A stretch of 64,000 nt of DNA from Cupriavidus basilensis (GTDB lineage: Bacteria; Pseudomonadota; Gammaproteobacteria; Burkholderiales; Burkholderiaceae), in assembly GCF_008801925.2 (NCBI RefSeq), contig NZ_CP062803.1, positions 2,666,001 through 2,730,000 on the forward strand, in the 5' to 3' direction. The notes beneath the pieces are model-generated. The model saw only the letters and a list, made by a program, of their open reading frames with translations. It did not search any database and had not been told where the DNA came from. A program made the position numbers and the translations under genes. Below, piece after piece: positions 1 through 9,277 of this stretch (its first letter is position 1; each line of letters begins with the position of its first letter).

Positions 1-251
1 TTGCGCACGGCGTCGTTGAACGCAGCGGCAACCAGGTCTTCCAGCAGTTCCTTGTCTTCGCCTTCGGCGAGCAGGCTGGGGTCGATGGAGACACGCTTGA
101 CGTCGTTCTTGCAGGTCATCACCACCTTGACCAGGCCGGCGCCGGACTGGCCCTCGACCTCGATCAGGGCAAGCTGCTCCTGCATCTTCTTCATGTTTTC
201 CTGCATCTGCTGGGCTTGCTTCATCAGCCCGGCCAGTTGGCCCTTCATCAT
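1..251 (-). CDS. ybaB: YbaB/EbfC nucleoid-associated protein (partial, 3' end outside window)
   Basis: The reverse strand reads an open frame beginning [20 protein letters not shown] and continuing through a Lys/Gln-rich helix into [19 protein letters not shown], the hallmark of the small dimeric DNA-binding YbaB/EbfC family. About 83 residues are visible; the C-terminus runs off the window. The ATG at 251 is preceded by AGGAG at a 6-nt spacing, which decides the start over the next in-frame ATG. It lies 82 bp downstream of dnaX on the same strand, the usual dnaX-ybaB(-recR) arrangement, so co-transcription with dnaX is likely. Confidence 0.93.
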   Translation of the reverse strand, partial: MMKGQLAGLMKQAQQMQENMKKMQEQLALIEVEGQSGAGLVKVVMTCKNDVKRVSIDPSLLAEGEDKELLEDLVAAAFNDAVR

Positions 252-333
252 GGAGTGCTCCTGATTAGCGTTTGGATAGAAGTTACGGGCCGCCGCGCGT
301 CATGGGCGCCGGCGGCCTGGCAAAAATAGGAGG

Positions 334-2643
334 TCAGGCGGCGCGCGGCTGGATCGATCCCTCCAGGATCGTGCCACCGAACTCGCGCAGCAGACCCTGC
401 ACGAAGGGATCCCCTTCGATGGTGGCCTCGGCTTCGCGCTGGCGCTCGGCGCGAGCCTGCGCATCCGCGGCGGCGGCGGTATCGGCCACCGCGCCAATCT
501 CGCACTGCACCCGCACGTCGGTGCCGAGGTGCTCGGCCAGCGTCTGCTGCAGGCGTTCGACGACGCCGGCCTCGGTAATGGGCGCCACCGGCGCGCGCAG
601 GTGGAAGGTACGGCCCACGACCTGGACAAGCTCGCTCTGGTAGGCCAGTTGCTGCGCAAGGCCCTTGAGCGGCAGGCTGGCGGCCAGTGCCGGCCACGCG
701 CCGGTGAACACCGGCGGGGTGCCATCTTCGCCGGCCACGGGCGGCTTAGGCGGCGTGAGCCGCACCGGGGCCACCGGCTCGGCCGGGGCGGCTTGCACGG
801 CAGCGGGAGCAGGCGGCGCGGCGCGCGGGGCGGGTTCGCGCCGGGGCGCGGCCTGGCGCGAGGGCATCGGCTCGGGATCGCTGTCGTACGGCCCGATCAC
901 GGGCAGGTCGGGCGGGAGGTCCTCCCAGGGCGGCACGTCGCTGCTGCCTGCGTGTTCCCACGGCGGGACGTCGTCGCTTGGGCCGCTATCGCGCACATGG
1001 CGCGCATCCGCGACGGCTTGCCGCGCTGACGCTGGCTCCCTGTGCGTTGGGGCTGCGGCCTGGGCGGCAGGCATCGAGGCCGCCGGCCTCGACACCGCAG
1101 CGGGTGGGCCGGGCGGACGCAAGGGCTGGGCCGAGGGCGGGCGCGCAGCCGGCGCAGCAGGCGCTGCGGCTGCAGGCGGCGGCATGCGCGGGCTGCCCCC
1201 TGCGCGCGCGGCGGAGGCCAGGCGCGCCGCGGCCAGCGCGGCACGGGCCGGCGACATCGGCGCCCCCGCGGCGGGAGCGGCTGCGGGCGCGACGGCTGCC
1301 GGAGCCGGGCTCAGCGTCCTTGCGGGTGCTGCCGGCGTCGGCGCCGGCACAGGTTGTTGTGCCTGGACTGGCGAGGGATCGGCGGCCGGCATCGGCGCGG
1401 CTGCACGCAAACTCGGAGCAACCGGCGCCACGGCGGCGCTGGCTGCTGCCGCATCTGCCGCAACCCGGGCCGCCGGCGCGGCGCCGCCGCGTGCGCGCGG
1501 CACCTGTTGGCCGCCACCCTGCGCCACCGCAGGTGTGGGGCTGGCCGACGGGCGGAACGCCAGCATGCGCAGCAGCGTCATGGTGAAGCCCGCGTACTCG
1601 TCGGGCGCCAGCGCCAGTTCACTGCGGCCAAGGTTGGCGATCTGGTAGAACAACTGCACTTCCTGCGCATCGAAGGCGGCGGCAAAGCGGCGCACTTCCG
1701 CGGCTTCCGGCCACTCTTCCTGGACCGAGGCGGGCACCGCCTGCGCCAACGCAATCTTGTGCAGCAGCGAGGCCAGGTCCTGCAAGGCGCCGGCAAACGA
1801 CAGGCTGCGATCCGCCATGCCGTCCGCCACCGCCAGCATGGCGGCACCGTCTTCGGCGGCCAGCGCATCCAGCAACTGCACCAGGTAGCTCTGATCGATC
1901 GCGCCCAGCATGCCGCGCACGGCGGCCTCGGACACCTGGCCGGCGCTGTAGGCGATGGCCTGGTCGGTCAGCGACAGCGCGTCGCGCATCGAGCCGTGGG
2001 CGGCCTGCGCCAGCAGGCGCAGCGCATTGGGTTCGCGCACGATGCCCTCCTCGCCCAGCACGTGGTCGAGGTGGCTGACGATATGGCCCGGCGGCATCTG
2101 CTTGAGGTTGAACTGCAGGCAGCGCGACAGCACCGTGACCGGGATCTTCTGCGGATCGGTGGTGGCCAGGATGAACTTGACGTGCGCGGGCGGCTCTTCC
2201 AGCGTCTTCAGCATGGCGTTGAAGGCGTGGTTGGTCAGCATGTGCACTTCGTCGATCATGTAGACCTTGAAGCGCCCCGCCGTGGGTGCGTACACCGCCT
2301 TGTCCAGCAGCGACGCCATTTCGTCGACGCCGCGGTTGGAGGCCGCGTCCATCTCGATGTAGTCGACGAAACGCCCGCTATCGATCTCGGTGCAGGCCTT
2401 GCACACCCCGCAAGGCTGCGCGGTGATGTCGCCCGTGCCGTCCGGCCCGATGCAGTTCAGCGCCTTGGCGAGAATCCGGGACAACGTGGTCTTGCCAACG
2501 CCCCGTGTGCCGGTAAACAGGTAGGCATGGTGCAGCCGCTGTTGTTCCAGCGCGTGCGTGAGCGCGCGGACCACGTGCTCCTGGCCGACCAGCGTGGTGA
2601 AATCCCGGGGGCGCCATTTGCGCGCTAGCACTTGATAACTCAT
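334..2643 (-). CDS. dnaX: DNA polymerase III subunit gamma/tau
   Basis: This is the clamp-loader ATPase of the replicative polymerase (769 aa). It has a Walker A motif GTRGVGKT at about residues 45-52, a zinc-binding set Cys64/78/81/84, the DEVH box at 131-134 and the sensor SRC at 173-175. Residues about 370-620 form a long Ala/Pro-rich low-complexity linker, followed by a C-terminal domain of the tau type that contacts polymerase alpha. No obvious A-rich slippery site for making gamma by frameshift was seen. The upstream region lacks a Shine-Dalgarno sequence and a promoter abuts the ATG (see findings). It is followed by ybaB. Confidence 0.97.
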   Translation of the reverse strand: MSYQVLARKWRPRDFTTLVGQEHVVRALTHALEQQRLHHAYLFTGTRGVGKTTLSRILAKALNCIGPDGTGDITAQPCGVCKACTEIDSGRFVDYIEMDAASNRGVDEMASLLDKAVYAPTAGRFKVYMIDEVHMLTNHAFNAMLKTLEEPPAHVKFILATTDPQKIPVTVLSRCLQFNLKQMPPGHIVSHLDHVLGEEGIVREPNALRLLAQAAHGSMRDALSLTDQAIAYSAGQVSEAAVRGMLGAIDQSYLVQLLDALAAEDGAAMLAVADGMADRSLSFAGALQDLASLLHKIALAQAVPASVQEEWPEAAEVRRFAAAFDAQEVQLFYQIANLGRSELALAPDEYAGFTMTLLRMLAFRPSASPTPAVAQGGGQQVPRARGGAAPAARVAADAAAASAAVAPVAPSLRAAAPMPAADPSPVQAQQPVPAPTPAAPARTLSPAPAAVAPAAAPAAGAPMSPARAALAAARLASAARAGGSPRMPPPAAAAPAAPAARPPSAQPLRPPGPPAAVSRPAASMPAAQAAAPTHREPASARQAVADARHVRDSGPSDDVPPWEHAGSSDVPPWEDLPPDLPVIGPYDSDPEPMPSRQAAPRREPAPRAAPPAPAAVQAAPAEPVAPVRLTPPKPPVAGEDGTPPVFTGAWPALAASLPLKGLAQQLAYQSELVQVVGRTFHLRAPVAPITEAGVVERLQQTLAEHLGTDVRVQCEIGAVADTAAAADAQARAERQREAEATIEGDPFVQGLLREFGGTILEGSIQPRAA

Positions 2644-2650
2644 GGCGGCG

Positions 2651-2660
2651 ATTGTAGCAA
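2651..2660 (-). promoter_or_regulatory. Extended -10 promoter abutting dnaX
   Basis: On the minus strand TGCTACAAT forms an extended -10 element (TACAAT at 2656-2651). Only seven bases separate it from the dnaX ATG at 2643, so the predicted transcription start falls on or next to the start codon. No good -35 hexamer is visible. Confidence 0.5.
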
Positions 2661-2736
2661 AAGGCGGCCGCCCTTCAGGCGGGATTCACGCCCGCTTCAC
2701 AGCGTGGCCAGGTGCGTTGCCCTGCGCCCCAGGCCC

Positions 2737-5247
2737 CTAGCCACATTCCCCGACATACCCGCAGTTGGCGCACTTGGCGCAGCCATCGACCTTGTGCAGG
2801 GCATGGGCGCCGCACTCCGGGCATGGCTTGCCCGAGCGCAGCCCCATCCCGGCTGCCGGCATGCCAGCGCCACCCGCTGCCGGGGCCGCGCCACCACCGT
2901 CAACGGCACGCCCGCCGGCTCCCTCCAGCCCGGCCAGGCGGGCCGCAAGCGCCGCCACCGGCACTTGGACGCCCTCAGCATCGAGGAACCCCCGCTTGAT
3001 CAGGATGCGCTGCAGGGCATAGCCGATCGCCGCCACCTCGGAATCGTGGAAGCGCGGCACCTCGGTGCCGTCCTGGCGCACCAGCGTGCCATAACGCACC
3101 GTGCCCTTATCCCACACAACACTGCGCATGTCGGCTAGTGCCTTGGCGATCGAGCCACCGGAGCGTGCCACCATCGACAGCAGCCGCATGGTGGACGTGA
3201 TCCACTGCTGGCCGTCGTTGCGTTGCCCGGCCGGCATGAAAAACTCCACCGGACGCTCCACGGCCACCGGCTTGCCGTCGAGCTGGCCGGCCACACGCAT
3301 GAAATTGACCGTCAGGTAGACCGTCTTGTGCCCCTCATAGGTCATGTACTCGACCTTGGACGTCACCCCTTCGAGGTCGCCCACGGGCCGGCTCGCGAAT
3401 GGCTTGCGCAGCGGGTCGTCCGTCACGGCGGCCGTGGCGGGCGCAGCCGGGGCGCCGGCCGGCGGCGGCGTCACCGACAGCACCGCGCCCAGCACGCTGT
3501 TGGGGCGATAGGTGGCAAGCCCCTTCAGCCCCGCGCGCCAGGCCTCCAGGTAAAGGTTGCGGAAGGCCTCGTATGGATAGTCCTCCGGCACGTTCACCGT
3601 CTTGCTGATGCTGGTGTCGATATAGGGCTGGACCGCCTCAAGCATCTTCATATGATCGAGCGCCGACATCTGCAGCGCCGTGACAAAACTGTCGGGCAAC
3701 TGCGCCGTATCGCCGCCGAGGTGGCGATAAAGGCGCCAGGCATGGTCCGCCACCTCAAACACCTTGTAGGTATCGTCCGCCATGCGCTTCTTGCGGTTGT
3801 AGGTCCACGAGAAAGCGGGCTCGATGCCGTTCGACGCGTTGTCCGCAAACGCCAGCGTGATGGTGCCGGTCGGGGCGATCGACAGCAGGTGCGAGTTGCG
3901 GATGCCATCGCGGCCGATGGCTTCGCGCACCGCCGGCGGCAGGCGCCGTGCGAAGCCGCTGGCCAGGTAGGCCTCGGCATTGAAGAGCGCAAAGGCGCCC
4001 TTCTCCCGCGCCAGCCCGGCCGATGCCAGGTAGGCTGTGTCGCGCAGGGTCTGCGCGATGCGCGCAGCCAGCGCGCGCCCCGCCTCGGCGTCATAGCGGA
4101 TGCCCATCATCACCAGCGCGCTGCCCAGCCCGAGAAAGCCCAGGCCAATGCGCCGCTTGGCATGCGCCTCGGCCTGCTGCTCCGGCAACGGCCAGTAGGT
4201 GACGTCGAGCACGTTGTCGAGCATGCGCACCGCCAGCCGCACCACCTCGGCGAAGGCCTCGAAATCAAAGCGGCTGTCCGCGCCGAAGGGCTGGCGTACG
4301 AAACGGGTCAGGTCGATCGAGCCGAGATCGCAGCAACCATAGGACGGCAGCGGCTGCTCCGCGCAGGGATTGGTGGCCTCGATGCGCTCGCAGTAATAGA
4401 GATTGTTGTCGTCGTTGATGTGCGACAAAAACAAGATGCCGGGCTCCGCATGGTCGTAGGTAGCCTGCATCACCTGGTCCCACAACTGGCGCGCCGGCAC
4501 ACGGCGATAGGCCCACTGGCCGTCGTCACGCCGGTAAGCGCCCGCGGCGATGGTCTCCGCCGCGGGCTCGGCCTCGTGCACCAGCTCGACCTCGCCATCG
4601 GCCTCGACTGCACGCATGAAGTCATCACTGACGCCGATCGAGATATTGAAGTTGGTCAGGTCGCCGCGGTCCTTGGCGTGGATGAAGGCCTCGATATCCG
4701 GGTGGTCGCAGCGCAGCACGCCCATCTGCGCGCCACGGCGCGAACCGGCAGATTCCACCGTGGCGCAGGAGGCATCGAACACCTTCATGAACGACACCGG
4801 CCCCGAAGCGCGCGAGTGCGTGCCTCTCACCAGCGCGCCGGCTGGGCGGATCGCGGAGAAGTCGTAGCCCACGCCGCCGCCGCGCCGCATGGTCTCCGCC
4901 GCCTGCGCCACCGCGGTGTAGATGCTCGGCTTGCCGCCACGCGCCTCGGACACTGAGTCGCCCACCGGCTGCACGAAGCAGTTGATCAGCGTGGCCTCGA
5001 TGCGCGTGCCAGCCGCCGAATTGATGCGCCCCGCCGGCACGAAGCCCTGCTCCTGCGCCCACAGGAAGCGCTCGGCCCATTGCGCGCGCTGGGCCTCGGG
5101 CTCAGCCTCGGCCAGCGCGCGCGCCACCCGCTGGCGCACGTCGGCGGCGGTCGCCTCCTCACCCTTGGCGTACTTCTCCAGCAGGACTTCCGTGGAGATG
5201 TCCTGGGGCGGCAGCGTGGCGCGGAGCATCTGGTCTTTGGCATTCAT
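2737..5247 (-). CDS. nrdJ: Adenosylcobalamin-dependent (class II) ribonucleotide reductase
   Basis: It reduces ribonucleotides to deoxyribonucleotides using adenosylcobalamin, independent of oxygen. The protein has the catalytic [20 protein letters not shown] segment, the glycine-rich [15 protein letters not shown] substrate loop, and a C-terminal Cys-rich tail ([13 protein letters not shown]) of the zinc-ribbon/redox type. At 836 aa from the chosen start it matches single-chain NrdJ proteins. The frame extends to a TTG at 5283, but the ATG at 5247 (MNAKDQM) is preferred; the ribosome site is weak in either case. The gene lies 93 bp upstream of dnaX on the same strand, but dnaX has its own promoter. 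Three 13-bp repeats lie just upstream. Confidence 0.94.
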   Translation of the reverse strand: MNAKDQMLRATLPPQDISTEVLLEKYAKGEEATAADVRQRVARALAEAEPEAQRAQWAERFLWAQEQGFVPAGRINSAAGTRIEATLINCFVQPVGDSVSEARGGKPSIYTAVAQAAETMRRGGGVGYDFSAIRPAGALVRGTHSRASGPVSFMKVFDASCATVESAGSRRGAQMGVLRCDHPDIEAFIHAKDRGDLTNFNISIGVSDDFMRAVEADGEVELVHEAEPAAETIAAGAYRRDDGQWAYRRVPARQLWDQVMQATYDHAEPGILFLSHINDDNNLYYCERIEATNPCAEQPLPSYGCCDLGSIDLTRFVRQPFGADSRFDFEAFAEVVRLAVRMLDNVLDVTYWPLPEQQAEAHAKRRIGLGFLGLGSALVMMGIRYDAEAGRALAARIAQTLRDTAYLASAGLAREKGAFALFNAEAYLASGFARRLPPAVREAIGRDGIRNSHLLSIAPTGTITLAFADNASNGIEPAFSWTYNRKKRMADDTYKVFEVADHAWRLYRHLGGDTAQLPDSFVTALQMSALDHMKMLEAVQPYIDTSISKTVNVPEDYPYEAFRNLYLEAWRAGLKGLATYRPNSVLGAVLSVTPPPAGAPAAPATAAVTDDPLRKPFASRPVGDLEGVTSKVEYMTYEGHKTVYLTVNFMRVAGQLDGKPVAVERPVEFFMPAGQRNDGQQWITSTMRLLSMVARSGGSIAKALADMRSVVWDKGTVRYGTLVRQDGTEVPRFHDSEVAAIGYALQRILIKRGFLDAEGVQVPVAALAARLAGLEGAGGRAVDGGGAAPAAGGAGMPAAGMGLRSGKPCPECGAHALHKVDGCAKCANCGYVGECG

Positions 5248-5280
5248 CGTGGATCTCGCAGGTGTCTGGGTTGCATGGCT

Positions 5281-5319
5281 CAATCAAGCGACTCAATCAA
5301 TTTACGCAATCAATTTCGC
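5281..5319. repeat. Three 13-bp direct repeats upstream of nrdJ
   Basis: The heptamer CAATCAA starts at 5281, 5294 and 5307, exactly 13 bp apart; the last two units also share TTT after it. The repeats sit between the divergent nrdJ and SRP RNA genes. Confidence 0.75.
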
Positions 5320-5349
5320 GGAAAACCGCCGGACCCGCCCGCTCTGGGT

Positions 5350-5355
5350 TACAAT
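5350..5355 (+). promoter_or_regulatory. -10 element of the SRP RNA gene
   Basis: TACAAT lies seven bases upstream of the first base of the predicted SRP RNA stem at 5363. No clear -35 hexamer is visible. Confidence 0.55.
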
Positions 5356-5362
5356 GCCGACC

Positions 5363-5460
5363 GGACGGGCCTCCTCGCATGGTGGCGCGGTCAACCTGGT
5401 CAGGTCGGGAACGAAGCAGCCACAGCCGTTTTCCGCCAGTGCCGAGGGTCAGGCTCGTCC
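5363..5460 (+). ncRNA. ffs: 4.5S signal recognition particle RNA
   Basis: The core GGTCAGGTCGGGAACGAAGC followed by AGCC is the conserved Ffh-binding domain of bacterial 4.5S RNA. The ends pair: GGACGGGCCT at 5363-5372 with AGGCTCGTCC at 5451-5460, with one G-U wobble, closing the usual single long hairpin of about 98 nt. The RNA scaffolds Ffh and FtsY for co-translational membrane targeting. Confidence 0.95.
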
Positions 5461-5659
5461 CCCTAACATCCCCCCTAGCTGTATCCGCAGCAATCCGGCC
5501 GCAGTTGTCCAGCCGCAGCTGTCCAGCAGTAACTCCCCTCGCATCATCGCGCTTTCTTCAAGTCTGCGCATCAGGCCGCCGATAGCATCGTGCTAGGCAG
5601 GGCCTCGCTGAATCCGCATCCACGCAATGCCCTCCCGTTTTCCATGATCCAGGACTCGC

Positions 5660-8600
5660 CTAAAACAGCGTGCCCTGGCGCGACGTTCGCAGCGCATCCG
5701 CCGCAATCCACTCCCCGTCGGCCGTGGCCACGCCGGCCTCGACCCGCCGCCCGGGGAACATGGGCCTGACCGCTGCCACATAGCCCGCGAGCTGTTGCGC
5801 GTAGGCCGCGTGCTCCTGCGGCAGCAGCCGCAGCTTGTAATCGATGATCACCACCCGATCGGCAAACTCCACCAGGCGGTCGATCCGCAGCAGGCGGCCA
5901 CGCGCATCGTAAAGCTCGACCTCGTTGCGGGCGCTGAGCGCGCCCTGCGGGAACAGCAACGGCCGCAATGCCGGCGCCTCAAGCATCAGCCGTGCGCCCT
6001 CGACCGCGGCATACGCCTGGTCCCGCCACAGCGTGCGCGCCTGCGCCGTACCGGCGCCCGCCAGCGGGAACCAGCGCATCACCACCTCGGGCGTGGGCAA
6101 GCCCTCGAACGCCTCCGGGTAGCGCGTCACGCGTTCCAGCAGCGCGTGCAGCAGTTCGCCATGGCGCGCCGCGTCGGCATCGAACACGATGGTGTGGTCG
6201 CCGTCCTCGCCCGTGGCGGCGCCCTGCTCCGCTTCCTCGTCCTCCCACGCCAGCACCGGCGCCAGGCTCTCGGCCGCCTCACGGTAACGTTGGCGAAAAT
6301 CGGTGAAGCGCACGCGTGCATCGTGGCCGGCGGCGGCATCCGCCACGTCCTGCGCCGTCGCCGCCGGAAACGGCTCGACTTCCACGCCGACGCCGGCCGC
6401 AAGCAGCCGCGCATACCAGCTACCGGCAATCTCGCGGTTGCCCTCGGCGCTATCGGCGCTGCGCGACGCGCGCCCCTTGACGCCGCTCACCAGCAAGCCC
6501 TGGCGCGCGCGCGTCATCGCCACATAGAGCAGGTTCCAGTTCTCGCGCTCGGCCAAGGCGGCCTCAGCCTCGAACAACGGCGCGCGAGCGAGCCCGCGCG
6601 TGCTGCGCTTGCCATAGGCGGAAAAATGCACCGGCACGCTTGAGGACGGCGGCCAGTCGATCAGGATGCCGCTCCGGTCCGCGGCGGCGTCGCTGTGGTT
6701 GGCGTCCAGCAGCACGACGAACGGAGCCTCCAGCCCCTTGGCGGCGTGCACGGTGAGGATGTGGACCGCGTCCAGCGTATTGTCGGTGGCGTCGTCGGCA
6801 TCGGCCTCGCCTTCCGCGTCTTCGGCGCTATCGGCCATGCCGCCTTCATCCGGGCTTTCGCCTTCTTCGCCGCGCCGGATTTCCTGCAACTCATCGATGA
6901 ACTTGGGCAGGCTCGGGTAGCGCCCGCCATCGAGGTCGAGCGAGAGCTTGAGGAAGGCATCGAGGTTGGCCAGTACCTGGTCGCGGATCTCGGCCGGCGC
7001 GGCCTCGGCGTAGCGCCGGCGCACTTCGCCGCCATGGTAGATGTGGTCGATCAGGTCATGCACCGGGCGATGCGGCGCCACCTCCAGCCAGTGGCGCAGG
7101 CGCGCGACGCCATCGCGCAGTGCCGGGCTGCCGAACTCGGGCAGGCCCTGCTCCCGCAGGCAGGCCCACCAGCCTGGCCGCGGCTCGCGCGCCTGGGCCA
7201 TCTGCGCGATGGCGATCAGGTCCTCGTCGGTCGCGCCCACCAGCGGGCTCTTGAGCACATGGGCCAGGTCCAGGTCAGACTCCGGCGTCATCAGGAACGC
7301 CAGCAGCGCGGACAGGTCGAGCGCTTCCAGCGTAGCCAGCAAACCGCCGCGGCGCGGGCTCAGGCAGGGAATGCCGGCCTCGCGGAAGGCGCGCTCGTAC
7401 TCCGCCAGATGCGTCTTGCGGCGCACCAGCAAGTGCACATCGCTCCAGCGCGCGGGCCGCGGGCCATCGCTGTCGGCAACCGGCACCGTGGCGCGGACAT
7501 GCTTTAGCCAGGCCGCCACGCGCCGGCCCTCTTCGAGCCGCAGCGAATCGCCTTCGTGCTGGCGCGGCTGCGTCAGCGTATCGCGGTGGGTGGCAGGGTC
7601 CCGCTCTGCCTCCTCGTCATCGCTAGCCGCATCGTCTTGCGGTGCCGGCTCCGCCTCGGGCTCGACCAGTGGCAACAGCCACACCGGGCCGCCGGGCTCG
7701 TCCAGCGCGGTCGTCTGCGTCTCGAACAGCGGATAGCGCCCGTCGGCGCGCGCGGTGTCGAACACCGCGTTGACCCAATCGAGCACTTCCGGGCAGTTAC
7801 GGCGGGTGCGGTTGGTCCGCAGCACCGTGGCGCCGAAACCCGACTGCAGCATCTCGCCGGCGGTCTGGAACAGGCGCGCATCGGCGCGGCGGAAGCGATA
7901 GATCGATTGCTTGGGGTCGCCCACCAGGAATACCGTGGGCCGCTCGCCCAGGCCTGCGTAGCCGGCCAGCCAGCCCTGCAGGATGCGCCATTGCAGCGGG
8001 TTGGTATCCTGGAACTCGTCGAGCAACAGGTGGCGGTAGCGCGCATCAAGCCGGACCTGCAGGTAGGTCGCGGTCTCTTCGTCGCGCATCAGCCGCGCGG
8101 CCAGCCATTCGAGGTCGGCGAAGTCCATCGCGCGCTGCTCGGACTTATGGTGCTGGTAGCGCGTCAGCAGCGCATCGCCGAGTTCGTACAGCGCCAGGTT
8201 GACCGCCAGCACCGCGGCCTCGCAGCGGCGTTGCGCGACCTGCTCCAACGCGGCGCACATGTCGCCGTGCTCGGCAAGGAACGCATCGACCATCGCCTCA
8301 CCACCGAGCGCCTTGGTCAGCGCCGTGGTGGCGCGTAGCGAACGCGGCTTGCCGGCGGCGGTAAAAAACGCGTCACGCAATATCGCGAAGGTGCGCTCGG
8401 CGGGCTCGCCCCCTTCGGAGCCTGCCTCGCGCCAGGCGCGGATCGCCAGGATCGCATCGGCCAGGCGCGTAGCGTGAGCCTGCTCGGTCTTGCCGCCCCG
8501 GCCCAGTTGCGACGCCATGCCCTGGCAAGCGTCAAGCCAGCCGTCATCGGCCAGCACTTCCAGCAGCACGTCGACCTGGGCATCCTCGCCCAGGTCCGCG

Positions 8601-9277
8601 GCGAGCGCCTCGGCGGGATCGGCGTTTTCACGGAACGCAAACCACTCGCTGCGCGCATGGAACATGGCGTCGAGCAAGGCCCGCGCCTGGAACTCGCCGA
8701 TGGCATCCACCAGCCGCTCGAAGGCGGCGCGCAGGTTGGCATACGGCGGCGTGGCCAGGGCCTGCCAGAACGGCGCCCAGGCCTCGCGCTTCATGCGCAG
8801 TGCGTCTTCGCGCAGCGTGGCGCCCGGCACGATGCCCGACGCCAGCGGCGCGCCGCGCAGCAGCGTGCCAAACCAGCCGTGGAAGGTATCGATGGCCATG
8901 CGCCCGGGCGCGGCCAGCACCTGCGCATGCAGGCCGCGCGCGCGCGGCAGCGCGGCGCGTGCGGCATCGGGCGACAGCCCGCGCTGCGTGAGCGCGGCGA
9001 TCACCGCCTCGTCATCGTCGCGCGCGAGCTGCGCGAGCACTTCCAGCAAGCGCTCGCGCATTTCCTCCGCGGCCTTGCGCGTGAAGGTGATGGCGAGAAT
9101 CTCGTGCGGCGCCGCGCCGGCCAGCAGCAGGCGCAGCAGGCGCGCCACCAGCAGCCAGGTCTTGCCGCTGCCCGCGCAAGCCTCGACCACCACGGAGCTG
9201 GCGGGGTCGCAGGCCGCGCGCGTGAACTCGGCCTCGGCCACCGGCTGGCCATCGCGCAGATAGGCGTGGATGCTCAT
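5660..9277 (-). CDS. addA: AddA-like UvrD/RecB-family helicase-nuclease
   Basis: This 1205-aa superfamily 1 helicase has a Walker A loop in ACAGSGKTW near residue 35, helicase motif II DEFQDTNP, and a C-terminal RecB-type nuclease with GELLHALLERV and IDRLVEF...IIDYKLR, supplying the His and D-(x)-DYK residues. With the AddB partner it would resect double-strand breaks in recombination and degrade linear DNA. The frame extends upstream inside addB, but the ATG at 9277 (MSIHAYLRD) overlaps the addB stop in an ATGA junction, so the two are translationally coupled. Whether Chi recognition exists cannot be read from sequence. Confidence 0.88.
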   Translation of the reverse strand: MSIHAYLRDGQPVAEAEFTRAACDPASSVVVEACAGSGKTWLLVARLLRLLLAGAAPHEILAITFTRKAAEEMRERLLEVLAQLARDDDEAVIAALTQRGLSPDAARAALPRARGLHAQVLAAPGRMAIDTFHGWFGTLLRGAPLASGIVPGATLREDALRMKREAWAPFWQALATPPYANLRAAFERLVDAIGEFQARALLDAMFHARSEWFAFRENADPAEALAADLGEDAQVDVLLEVLADDGWLDACQGMASQLGRGGKTEQAHATRLADAILAIRAWREAGSEGGEPAERTFAILRDAFFTAAGKPRSLRATTALTKALGGEAMVDAFLAEHGDMCAALEQVAQRRCEAAVLAVNLALYELGDALLTRYQHHKSEQRAMDFADLEWLAARLMRDEETATYLQVRLDARYRHLLLDEFQDTNPLQWRILQGWLAGYAGLGERPTVFLVGDPKQSIYRFRRADARLFQTAGEMLQSGFGATVLRTNRTRRNCPEVLDWVNAVFDTARADGRYPLFETQTTALDEPGGPVWLLPLVEPEAEPAPQDDAASDDEEAERDPATHRDTLTQPRQHEGDSLRLEEGRRVAAWLKHVRATVPVADSDGPRPARWSDVHLLVRRKTHLAEYERAFREAGIPCLSPRRGGLLATLEALDLSALLAFLMTPESDLDLAHVLKSPLVGATDEDLIAIAQMAQAREPRPGWWACLREQGLPEFGSPALRDGVARLRHWLEVAPHRPVHDLIDHIYHGGEVRRRYAEAAPAEIRDQVLANLDAFLKLSLDLDGGRYPSLPKFIDELQEIRRGEEGESPDEGGMADSAEDAEGEADADDATDNTLDAVHILTVHAAKGLEAPFVVLLDANHSDAAADRSGILIDWPPSSSVPVHFSAYGKRSTRGLARAPLFEAEAALAERENWNLLYVAMTRARQGLLVSGVKGRASRSADSAEGNREIAGSWYARLLAAGVGVEVEPFPAATAQDVADAAAGHDARVRFTDFRQRYREAAESLAPVLAWEDEEAEQGAATGEDGDHTIVFDADAARHGELLHALLERVTRYPEAFEGLPTPEVVMRWFPLAGAGTAQARTLWRDQAYAAVEGARLMLEAPALRPLLFPQGALSARNEVELYDARGRLLRIDRLVEFADRVVIIDYKLRLLPQEHAAYAQQLAGYVAAVRPMFPGRRVEAGVATADGEWIAADALRTSRQGTLF

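Noticed and set aside
1042..2628. 528-aa open frame on the plus strand
   Set aside because: Shadow of dnaX, composition biased to Arg/Gly/Gln/His.
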